64,000 bases of DNA from Pseudanabaena sp. PCC 7367 (GTDB lineage Bacteria; Cyanobacteriota; Cyanobacteriia; Pseudanabaenales; Pseudanabaenaceae), in contig NC_019701.1 of the NCBI RefSeq assembly GCF_000317065.1, forward strand, positions 2,418,501 through 2,482,500, written 5' to 3'. The notes under the pieces are model-generated. The model ran no database searches. It had not been told where the DNA came from and was given only the letters and a program-made list of their open reading frames with translations. Positions 35,637 through 43,696 of this stretch are shown one piece after another. Both the position numbers and the translations under genes were made by a program. The number at the start of each line of letters is the position of its first letter. The first letter of the stretch is position 1.

Positions 35637-36064
35637 ATGACTAACAAGATTGGTATTACCTAATGGTTAAAAGACCAAAGATTAACCAATTTAGTTCCCA
35701 TCCTTATCCTGTGGCATATATAAATGCTTATAACAATTTTACCTTGTCCATAGTGCATATAAGACTCCTGGTATTTATGATGTAGATAATCTTAACCTTT
35801 TAGACTGCAATGATTTACGGTTTGTATTCTTTGAACGCCAATCAGGATATTAGTTAGATTAGTTATTCATTAGTTTTGATTTTGTTGATACTACTAACTG
35901 AAAACCTTGCCTTTGCTAGATTATTAGACTATGCATTCACCTGATGTCATCTTCTTTTTACTTGGATGATGCATCCATGCTGCTAATTGGGCGAATCCAT
36001 CTGCCCTTGATAATATAGGTTGAATTTGTGACGATCGCTCTTTTTTAGCATTAATACTCACAAG

Positions 36065-36985
36065 TTAAAGCTGCTCCAGCTCCCCTGTTAATACATTGAC
36101 CACTGGCAGCCCCGCGATCGCCTCTAGTCGTTGCCCTGCCCGGAGGAAATTAAGCTGACCATTACGATCGCGGCTTTCCCTAAATTTAGATGTCACATAT
36201 CCCTGTTCTAGTGACACTTCTGGTAAATTAGCCAGCTTATCCCGCCGCACAAAATAAGCATTGTTGCCAGCACTATTACAACCAATGAATGCATAGCCCT
36301 TGGCTTGAGCTAGATGGTGCAAAGCGGCCAGGGATGCACCAAAGTAGAGATTAGAATGATGGGCAGCATGGCGATCGAAATCGGGGGTATAGGGGATTGA
36401 GATTGCCCGATCGCTACCAAACACGCTGTTATATTCAATAATCGCCACAATCGGTTCAATTACTTCGATCGCCTGCCAAACCCAATAATCATTGCCATCA
36501 ATGTCGATGTGGAGAATGCCCACCTGCCGATCGAAGCCAGACTCTTGCAGCAAATCATTGATATTGTCTCGATCGCAAAAGGCTGCTTTGGCTTGTAGAT
36601 CGTATTGCCAGAAAAAATAAGCCCGTTGCAATTTTTGGATATTACGCACAGAGCCATCGATCACAAATCCCGACCAGTTGTCATGCATTAACAAAAATCG
36701 GGTGTTTGATTCGCGGTAATCTTCAATGCCAAATTCAATGAAGGTGTGGTTGGGAAAATCTAGTTGCTGAATTAAATATTGAATGATGCCATCGTCACCC
36801 CACTGCGAGAAAACTTTAAACTCAACTGCCGCCAGGGATGATCTGGCCTGTCTTTCGTGCCTGGGCGATCGCAATAATATTTCAGCCAGGAGCATTTTTT
36901 GCTGATCCTGGTTGCGCTCTTGCTTAATCAAATTTACGATCGCTCGACGCAGGGTAAAAATGCTCTGATTGAGTTGCTTGATCAA
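36065..36985 (-). CDS. Putative SAM-dependent methyltransferase-like protein, unknown substrate
   Basis: The 306-residue protein has a Rossmann-like core resembling class I (FkbM-like) methyltransferases. HTFIEFGIEDYRESNTRFL (about 105-123) stands in the place of motif I, FVIDGS is the second-strand region, and HIDIDGNDYWVWQ (about 160-172) resembles the acidic loop after strand 4. The N-terminal 60 residues are helical and basic. Its C-terminal part is rich in Gly/Asn and aromatic residues. I cannot name the acceptor. A glycan or lipid modification role would fit the family but is inference. The neighbours do not form an obvious operon with it. Confidence 0.6.
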   Translation of the reverse strand: MIKQLNQSIFTLRRAIVNLIKQERNQDQQKMLLAEILLRSPRHERQARSSLAAVEFKVFSQWGDDGIIQYLIQQLDFPNHTFIEFGIEDYRESNTRFLLMHDNWSGFVIDGSVRNIQKLQRAYFFWQYDLQAKAAFCDRDNINDLLQESGFDRQVGILHIDIDGNDYWVWQAIEVIEPIVAIIEYNSVFGSDRAISIPYTPDFDRHAAHHSNLYFGASLAALHHLAQAKGYAFIGCNSAGNNAYFVRRDKLANLPEVSLEQGYVTSKFRESRDRNGQLNFLRAGQRLEAIAGLPVVNVLTGELEQL

Positions 36986-37218
36986 GAGTCTTTAATTGCT
37001 CTGGTGGATTGCTAGGGTTTTTTTGTGGGTAGCAGCTTGATATAACGATCAGTGATGGCAACCAGACGATCGCTATTCCAAGAGGCATCTTAAAACTTTA
37101 CTAGCTTTTGATTGGTGAGCATAGGCAAATTGCCAGGATTAAAGCATGAGCCTTTAAGTCATGATCTACTCACAAATTTGGTTCTGCCGTCTTTATCTCT
37201 ATGATCTATGATCACCTT

Positions 37219-37731
37219 CTAGTTAACACTCCCAGCCGATTCACTGTTAACAAGGTTGGCGATGCCTTCAAAGGAACAAACCGATCGAGAGCTGACCATC
37301 ATTTCAATCACAAATCTGCCATCTAGACCGATTTTAATCGGGGTGCGATCGTAGGCAATCAGATTCCAATCTGTCCATTGCGAATAGTTACCCTGCCGAT
37401 CGAGATCGAAGCTACTGCTAGCCTGGGTGATGACCCGATTTGGATCTAAAATGAGGCGATGTTGCATAGTTGGCTCACGCAAATAGATCTCGTAGCCCTG
37501 CCGGGACTTGGCGATCGTGGCCAGGATAATTTCATCATGCCGCTGGATCGAGCCATCAATGCTGCTACAACTCACTGAGCCAACGGATTGGGTGGCTGCG
37601 ATCGCTTTACTACTAATGCTAATTCTCCTAGTACCAGTAGTACCAGGAACGCGGTTAAAAATATAAGGGATTGGCAAATACCCTACGGCGGCGATCAGGA
37701 TTAATCGGTTTAGTTTGCTCATTTTGGCCAC
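37219..37731 (-). CDS. Exported protein of unknown function
   Basis: The 170-residue product starts with a short basic segment and a hydrophobic stretch (LNRLILIAAVGYLPIPY), compatible with a signal peptide or membrane anchor. The mature part is predicted to be beta-rich, with two cysteines near residues 55 (SVSCSS) and 152 (SVCSFEG) that could form a disulfide. ATG at codon 4 (MSKLNRL) is an equally good start. I recognise no family. Similar small secreted proteins are common in cyanobacteria. Confidence 0.6.
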   Translation of the reverse strand: MAKMSKLNRLILIAAVGYLPIPYIFNRVPGTTGTRRISISSKAIAATQSVGSVSCSSIDGSIQRHDEIILATIAKSRQGYEIYLREPTMQHRLILDPNRVITQASSSFDLDRQGNYSQWTDWNLIAYDRTPIKIGLDGRFVIEMMVSSRSVCSFEGIANLVNSESAGSVN

Positions 37732-37846
37732 ACTTAACCATACTTAATCATGCTTGATTATAAAAAAATTCTCCCCATATTTGACGAGAACTAAAAGCTA
37801 ATCATGCTTCAATTAATAACGTTACCAATAAGATTGTTAATTAGGG

Positions 37847-37875
37847 TTGACTATTACTGAAAATCAATATATAAG
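37847..37875 (+). promoter_or_regulatory. Sigma70-type promoter, orphan
   Basis: The -35 box TTGACT (37847-37852) and -10 box TATAAG (37870-37875) are separated by exactly 17 bases and differ from consensus at one position each. No coding gene follows on the plus strand for about 5 kb. Confidence 0.6.
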
Positions 37876-37881
37876 GAAAGC

Positions 37882-37942
37882 CACATTTCTACTCATGAGT
37901 TTGTACTCTTTTGCCCTGTTACCCCACAGGGCTATTTATTTT
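37882..37942 (+). ncRNA. Candidate small RNA of about 60 nt
   Basis: The transcript predicted from the upstream promoter would begin near 37882. It would end after a perfect GCCCTG/CAGGGC hairpin (37913-37918 and 37927-37932, 8-base loop) followed by TATTTATTTT. The 5' part contains the palindrome ACTCATGAGT. There is no start codon with a ribosome site and room for a useful ORF. It does not contain the conserved Yfr1 core that I know, so it cannot be assigned to that family. The ends are estimates. Confidence 0.45.
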
Positions 37943-38117
37943 GCACAATAGTCGATCGGCTAAATTAAACTTTGCCTTGAATTAACTATGAATATGCAAA
38001 TAAATATAAGCAAGCAAATAATTATTGCTAATCTGATTAACGTAATTTTAGCAATAAATAATCATGTATTGTCTCATTTAGTGCCAGTGCAATTTTTTTC
38101 AAGTTTGACCTAGCTGC

Positions 38118-38342
38118 CTATGGGCGCGATCGCCTAGCTGATTTACTAGATCTACGCGTAGTTTGGCGAGACTGGACTCGCTTAGGCATTTGGCTCCGCC
38201 GCAATGGATCAAACAGGTAACTTGAGGCCAGGGCAATCATACCCGCCATGCCCAGCGCGATCGCTGCTGCCACGTTAGCGATCGCAAACAGAAATCCCAA
38301 AATTATAAAAAACAGGGCAATCAGTTGCATCGCCTTTGCCAT
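38118..38342 (-). CDS. Small membrane protein with Arg/Ser-rich tail
   Basis: The 74-residue protein has two hydrophobic segments (about 5-21 and 23-42, LIALFFIILGFLFAIANV then ALGMAGMIALASSYLF) and a strongly basic C-terminal tail rich in Arg, Ser and Lys. A positively charged cytoplasmic tail would fix the topology. No family is recognised. It lies 30 bases downstream of the stop of the large histidine kinase gene on the same strand, so co-transcription is likely. The composition looks protein-like rather than random. Confidence 0.6.
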   Translation of the reverse strand: MAKAMQLIALFFIILGFLFAIANVAAAIALGMAGMIALASSYLFDPLRRSQMPKRVQSRQTTRRSSKSARRSRP

Positions 38343-38372
38343 AACTGGTCACACAACCTATAAACTATCTGA

Positions 38373-41300
38373 CTATTCCAACTTGGGTTGACTGGGCAAA
38401 ATTACCGTGAAGGTTGAACCCTTGCCAATTTCGGTTTCAACCTGGATCTCACCGCCATGCATATCAACCGACTTCTTGACGATCGACATACCTAAGCCAG
38501 TGCCAGGTAAATCCCTCACATTTTGCGCCCGGTGGAAGGGCTCGAATAATCTGGGCAGATCTTTTCGCGGAATCCCCAACCCGCGATCGACCACCTTGAA
38601 GATTATATTTTGAGCTTGGTTACTAACTACAAAATCAATCTGACCCCGATCGGGAGAATACTTTACCGCATTGGAGAGCAAATTAACTAAAATATGCCGC
38701 AATAACCGCTCATCCAGCCAAATGCCATTGGCTAGATCGGGGTCAACCTGGTAATGGAGCTTAACCTGATTTTGATTACCCCCTTCTACTTCTTGACTAA
38801 GGCGGAAATCTTCTAATAAAACCCCACACCATTCCGCCAGGTTTAATTGCGCGGGATGAAATTCAAGCATTCCTGCCTCAGCCTTACCAAAGACCAGAAT
38901 GTCATTGAGCAGCGTAGCCATATAGTTACAAGCAGCCTGGATCCGCTTGAGGCGAACGAGCTTTTTCTCTTCGGGGAGGCGATCGCCATAACGCTCTAAT
39001 GCCTGAGCCGCAGCAGAAATAATTGCCAGGGGGTTGCGAAATTCATGGGAGGTAATGCTTACAAAACGGGATTTCAACTCGTTTAATTCACGCTCTTGTG
39101 CCAGTGCTGCCATAATTCTGGCTTCTGCTTCCTTGCGATCGTCAATATTCCGAATGATTGCTAAAACTTCATCGTCGCCACAGGCAATCACTCTGGCTTC
39201 TTCGTGGTGAAGCTTGCCATCAATTTCTAGGGCATATTCATGAAATTGGATCTCGCCAGTTTGCAAAGCCTTGTGCATCAGATGCATTCTCTGTGTAGCA
39301 AGCTCAAATGGCAAAATCTGGTGCAAATTTACTCCCACAAAAGTGTTATTTGGCTTATAGATTTGCACTCTTTCGCTGGGATAAATTTCTAAATAGGTGC
39401 CGTCACTACGCATTCTGATCAGCAGGTCGGGCAGAGCGCTAATCAAAGCATTGTTAGTAGCCTGGCTTTGTTGGAGCGAAGCCTCGGTGTTGCGCCGTTC
39501 TGTAATATCTTCGGTGATGCCCACATAGCGATAGACCTGTGCCAACGCATCAAATACAGGAAAGCAGCGATCGAGCAACCACCTTTCTTCACCATCAGCG
39601 CGTACAATTCGATATTCGATTGTATCTGGCTCTAGTAGTTCACCATCCATCAAACTAGCCAGAAACCTACCAACCCGATTGCGATCGAGGGGGTGAACCA
39701 CCTGGTCTACATAGAAATTCATATCCCGACGAATTTTGGTTGGCGAATAACCAGTCAGGTTGGTATAGGAAGGACTGACATAAATTAGTTTTTGGGTGCT
39801 GATGTCGCGCATCCAGATAATATCGCGGATATTTTCGGTCAGTTGGCGAAATTTAGCTTCACTCTGGCGCAGTGCTTCCTCTGCCAGGACACGATCGGTA
39901 ATGTCTCGGCCGACCGACTGGATCTCTACTAGCTCGCCTTGTTCATTGTAAATGCCACGATTATTCCATTGCTGCCAGCGCGTATTGCCATCGGGAGCAA
40001 TCGATTCATATTCGATCGTTACCAGTGGTTGATGGTAAGTGATCTGGGCTAACTGCGATTTCACATAGTCTCGCTGTTGCAGCGGAATTAATTCAAGGAA
40101 GCGGCGGCCAATTAAATCTTGCTTGCTAGCCTGGTAATAGCGACAATAGGCATCATTAGCAAAGGTAAGAGTTGTATCAGCCAAAGCTCTACATACCATT
40201 TCGGTTTGGTCTTCCACCACGGCGCGATAGCGCTGCTCACTGGCGATCAATGCTATTTCTGCTTGCTTTTGTTCGGTAATATCTCTACCTACCGCTAAAT
40301 ATTCAACTATTTCCTGGCGATCGTTAAAGATGGCGCGATTAGTCCACTGTTGCCAGCGGATCCCACCATAGAAATCAACCACGCGATGCTCGTGGATAAT
40401 GACAGGTAAATCCTTACTTAAGGCGGCAATATTTTGAGTGACCATCGCCATATCAGGGGCAGGAATCAAGGGTAAAAATTTCTGGCCGATTAATTCTTCA
40501 ACCTCACGATGGAAATAACGGCAATAGGCTTCATTTACAAAAGTCAGCGTGCCATCCACCAGAAAACGGCAAATCAACTCGGTCTGGCCTTCAATAATAG
40601 CCCGGTAGCGAGATTCGTTATGGCGCAGGGCTGCTTCAATTTCCCGCTTTCGAATTATTTCCTGCTGCAAGCGGGCATTGGTATGCAGTAGCTCAGCGGT
40701 GCGCTCTTGCACTCTTTCTTCCAGTTGAAGCCGAGCTTGCTCTAATTCTTGTTCTGTTTGCTTGGCCTGGGTAAAGTCGGCTACCAGCGATAAAATGGAC
40801 TTGATTTTGCCATTCTCATCCCGCAGAATCGAGTTATACCAACCACAATGGACGATCGCGCCGCTCTTGGTGTAGTTGCGATTGTGGCTAATCACGCGCT
40901 CATCTGAACCATTCAGCATTGGCTTGATCGCCTTAGTTACGGCATTGAGATCATCCTCATGCACAAATTGCCACTCACTTAAAAGCCGGCCAATGGTTTC
41001 CGTGGCCTGCCACCCAAATATTTCTTCAGCCCGTTTTGACCATCTAGTGATCCGTAAATCTGCATCCCATTCGATCACCGCCAGGGGGGAGTTGCTGACA
41101 TGAAAGTCTAGGCGCTGGTAAGCTTCGTGTAGCAGGGCTTCGGTCTGTCTGCGATGCAAAGCGGTTGTAAAAATATCGCTAATAGCCTGGAGCAAACTCA
41201 GCTCGTTTTTAGTCCAGTTGATGGTTACCCTGGAATTGGCAAGGGCAACCCAGCCGATCGCCTTGTCGTAATTAATCAGCGGTACACAGAGAATTGCTTT

Positions 41301-42173
41301 GATACCAAATTCTTGCCAAATTTGGCGATCGTTGGCAGCTTCAATTGGCAACTGAGCAATGTCGTCAATTTGCAGCGCTTCACCACGCTCCATGCTCTGA
41401 TTCATCCAGGGCACGACGCTACGTGCTAGATGCTGAACTTTGGCAATTAAAGGCTCAACGCCCACCGCAACCCATTCATAGGTCATACTAAAATGGTTGC
41501 GATCTGGTTCCAACTGAAAAACTCTACAGGCATCTACGCCAAAGAAACTACCCACTTCCTGAATTGCTGGCAGCAGTGCTTGATCAATTTCGGTACTGGG
41601 GGTGTCAATAAATCGCGTTGAAATTTTGGCTAAAAGATGATTGAACTCGGTGAGGATGAGGCGATCGTTGTGATTGTCATGGTTACTCAACCCAGGGCTA
41701 TTCACACTATTCTTTTGACTGTTTTGACTACTTTGACTGGGGCTTGTCGCCTCATAACTATTTACATTATTTACATCATCATTTACATCATCGGTATCAT
41801 GCCCCTGTAGATTGATTGCCCTTTTCAGGGATGGAGCCAAACGAGCTAGACGTGGCTTGAGAATAAAATCAGTTGCGCCTGCTTCAATCAATTTGGCTTC
41901 TACTGCCAAGTCTTGATTATGCGTAACCACAAAAAAAGGGAGATTGCCGCATTGCGATCGCACCTGCTGCAGTGCAGTAATGCAATCGCCATCTGGCAGG
42001 TCATACTCACATAAAACTACATCAAAAGCGCAGTGATCAATTAGCGCCCGAAAATTGGGGTCAGGGTCTAGGTATTGATAGGTACAGTTGAGCCCTGCAT
42101 CATGCAGTTCCTGTTGAATGGCCTGCACATCCTGTAAGTTGTGATCCCAGATAAGAACTCGAAGTGCTTCCAT
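38373..42173 (-). CDS. Receiver-GAF-multi-PAS sensor histidine kinase
   Basis: The 1266-residue cytoplasmic kinase reads: receiver (1-125), Asn/Ser-rich linker, GAF (about 180-345), five PAS/PAC units (about 350-1010) with a coiled coil after the first, HisKA with phospho-acceptor His in SITSHEFRNPLA, and HATPase_c with N box LLSNAVKYS, G1 DRGLGIP and G2 GTGLGMS. The receiver has Glu56 (LCEYDLP) at the phospho-acceptor position, a substitution that often mimics constant phosphorylation. There are no transmembrane segments, so the sensed signals are cytoplasmic. No partner regulator is adjacent. The GAF lacks an obvious bilin Cys-His pair, so phytochrome-type chemistry is not indicated. Confidence 0.92.
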   Translation of the reverse strand: MEALRVLIWDHNLQDVQAIQQELHDAGLNCTYQYLDPDPNFRALIDHCAFDVVLCEYDLPDGDCITALQQVRSQCGNLPFFVVTHNQDLAVEAKLIEAGATDFILKPRLARLAPSLKRAINLQGHDTDDVNDDVNNVNSYEATSPSQSSQNSQKNSVNSPGLSNHDNHNDRLILTEFNHLLAKISTRFIDTPSTEIDQALLPAIQEVGSFFGVDACRVFQLEPDRNHFSMTYEWVAVGVEPLIAKVQHLARSVVPWMNQSMERGEALQIDDIAQLPIEAANDRQIWQEFGIKAILCVPLINYDKAIGWVALANSRVTINWTKNELSLLQAISDIFTTALHRRQTEALLHEAYQRLDFHVSNSPLAVIEWDADLRITRWSKRAEEIFGWQATETIGRLLSEWQFVHEDDLNAVTKAIKPMLNGSDERVISHNRNYTKSGAIVHCGWYNSILRDENGKIKSILSLVADFTQAKQTEQELEQARLQLEERVQERTAELLHTNARLQQEIIRKREIEAALRHNESRYRAIIEGQTELICRFLVDGTLTFVNEAYCRYFHREVEELIGQKFLPLIPAPDMAMVTQNIAALSKDLPVIIHEHRVVDFYGGIRWQQWTNRAIFNDRQEIVEYLAVGRDITEQKQAEIALIASEQRYRAVVEDQTEMVCRALADTTLTFANDAYCRYYQASKQDLIGRRFLELIPLQQRDYVKSQLAQITYHQPLVTIEYESIAPDGNTRWQQWNNRGIYNEQGELVEIQSVGRDITDRVLAEEALRQSEAKFRQLTENIRDIIWMRDISTQKLIYVSPSYTNLTGYSPTKIRRDMNFYVDQVVHPLDRNRVGRFLASLMDGELLEPDTIEYRIVRADGEERWLLDRCFPVFDALAQVYRYVGITEDITERRNTEASLQQSQATNNALISALPDLLIRMRSDGTYLEIYPSERVQIYKPNNTFVGVNLHQILPFELATQRMHLMHKALQTGEIQFHEYALEIDGKLHHEEARVIACGDDEVLAIIRNIDDRKEAEARIMAALAQERELNELKSRFVSITSHEFRNPLAIISAAAQALERYGDRLPEEKKLVRLKRIQAACNYMATLLNDILVFGKAEAGMLEFHPAQLNLAEWCGVLLEDFRLSQEVEGGNQNQVKLHYQVDPDLANGIWLDERLLRHILVNLLSNAVKYSPDRGQIDFVVSNQAQNIIFKVVDRGLGIPRKDLPRLFEPFHRAQNVRDLPGTGLGMSIVKKSVDMHGGEIQVETEIGKGSTFTVILPSQPKLE

Positions 42174-42858
42174 GTGTTTTGTAACGGAAAGCCACCCGTA
42201 ATTGATGGCTTGACTGAAACGGTAAAAAACGTGAGATAGAACCTAAGCAGGCTGAGATGAGGGCGAAAAATACGGGACAGCATCCACCATCTTACTCAAT
42301 TATCTGGCGCAAATAAGTTAGGTTCTTTGCAATAAATCTCTGCAACAAATAATAGTTAGGATGCTCTCCCCGTAGATCTATATGGGAGCTAAATAAATAA
42401 TGATTATCAAAGTATATTAATTACATTAGTTTAAGAAAAATGTAAAAGAACGGACAGCATATCTTTCGCTGTAATGGCAATGGGTCTCTTCTCTGCATAG
42501 TTCAACCCTTTTGATCATTGGTTTTAATCATTGTTAATAATGTTTTTAACCTATTGATCCTAGCTTTAGGAAGCTGGCTGCTACAATATCTCCACCGAAA
42601 TATCTAAAATATCTACAAAACTAAACAACGATCTAAAACGATCTAATTGGTTTAGCGATCGCTGAAATGTCATTATCCTATGGACTGTCATTAATTTTAT
42701 TTAAATAAACTAGATCTACCCCCAGGTATAATAATCCCAAATAAATCGCCAATGGGGAGGTAAACAGCCCTCACCCATGCGGTTCTCATCACTTTGAACC
42801 AGGTCAAGGGGCAGGTTATGATTAAGCCAAGCATAAGCTGAGGTTAGCAGCACGAACA
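42174..42858. other. Divergent intergenic region
   Basis: This 685-base gap lies between the histidine kinase start (minus) and a zinc-ribbon protein (plus). The left part is AT-rich and featureless. The right part has a perfect TATAAT at 42727-42732 followed by structured leader sequence, annotated separately. Confidence 0.5.
42727..42858 (+). promoter_or_regulatory. TATAAT box and structured leader of the zinc-ribbon gene
   Basis: TATAAT (42727-42732) has no good -35 partner. About 10 bases later begins a leader of about 120 bases. A GC-rich hairpin at 42747-42781 pairs CGC, ATGGG and GAGG with CCTC, CCCAT and GCG around the loop TAAACAGC. A smaller TTATG/CATAA hairpin lies further on. The run GAACCAGGTCAAGGGG looks a little like part of SRP RNA, but the SRP GGAAG/AGCAGCC core is missing. 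A regulatory leader or an independent RNA are both possible. Confidence 0.35.
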
Positions 42859-43236
42859 ATGAAATTTTATAGATTTGGCAATTCTGGTTCCAATCCCTAC
42901 GGCAATGGCTTCGGTGGGCTGAGATTTTTGATTACTGCTTTTTTGGTGATCTGGGGGCTGAGTGCGATCGGTTTGGGCTGGCTGGTTAATTCTATCTTTA
43001 TTTTAATCGGCATTATCACAATCGCACCGATCATTGCCCTGGTCGGGTTCCAGTGGTGGTTAAAGCGCAGCCTGGTCACAGCCGATTGTCCGGTTTGTCA
43101 GTTTAGGGCAACTGCGGCCAAGGGCAGCGAGTTTAACTGCCCTAGTTGTGGTGAGCCCTTGGAGGCTAAAGACCAACAATTTGTGCGGCTCACGCCCCCA
43201 GGTACGATCGATGTGGAAGTGCAGGCGATCGACTGA
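42859..43236 (+). CDS. Membrane protein with C-terminal zinc ribbon
   Basis: The 125-residue protein has a Gly/Asn-rich N-terminus and two hydrophobic segments (about 23-43 and 46-66). A short domain with CPVC (about 76-79) and CPSC (about 94-97) follows, which forms a four-cysteine zinc-ribbon pattern. The C-terminal 25 residues are acidic. The zinc ribbon would be cytoplasmic. I do not recognise a named family. The gene stands alone, and its leader may be regulatory. Confidence 0.7.
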   Translation: MKFYRFGNSGSNPYGNGFGGLRFLITAFLVIWGLSAIGLGWLVNSIFILIGIITIAPIIALVGFQWWLKRSLVTADCPVCQFRATAAKGSEFNCPSCGEPLEAKDQQFVRLTPPGTIDVEVQAID

Positions 43237-43696
43237 AACCAGGCTCTAGGTTGTTTTGAGTTGGCAAGGCTCTATGGGCTCCGGTTGTCCTGGCTGGTTC
43301 AATAAAGTTACTAGTTAAACCAAGTTAATTAAATTAGCTGGTGCTTAATAATATCTATTCAGGCTAATTAACAGCACCACTTGCGTAATTATGTGCCGAT
43401 CGTTAAATTTTGCACATGCGATCGTGAATATGCCTGCTATATTTACACTGCAACTTTGGGTTTGTTACTAGCAATCTAACTAATGCTTAATCAACTACGG
43501 ATCAGAATCTACTAATATTGCTGCGGCTAACATTACCATTGCCCCAAAGAGCTACCCTAATCAATGGACAGTCGATAGGGTCTACCGATCGATAAAATCC
43601 ATCTATTCGGTTTGGTTAGATTTCGATCGGACTGCATACTTATATGATATTAGTGGCAACCAAGATTTTAGAAACATTCAAATTTAAGGGTTTGTA
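43237..43696. other. Intergenic region with no gene seen
   Basis: This 460-base AT-rich gap before the protein kinase gene has no ORF, RNA gene or convincing hairpin. Confidence 0.6.

Larger units (their letters stand above)
35322..36064. other. Intergenic region with two terminator-like hairpins
   Basis: This 743-base gap holds no credible ORF. Two plus-strand hairpins followed by T runs, at 35441-35478 and 35606-35636, are annotated separately. The first could end the sir-cobS transcript. Two in succession leave room for a small transcript between them. Beyond 35640 I see only AT-rich sequence. Confidence 0.5.
37732..38117. other. Intergenic region containing a candidate small-RNA unit
   Basis: This 386-base gap between two minus-strand genes holds a plus-strand promoter-like pair and a hairpin with a T-rich tail, annotated as a candidate ncRNA. 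Nothing else was recognised. Confidence 0.5.

Noticed and set aside
42801..42820. Possible SRP (4.5S) RNA, because of GAACCAGGTCAAGG
   Set aside because: The essential GGAAG tetraloop stem and the AGCAGCC strand are missing, so only a generic structured leader is claimed.
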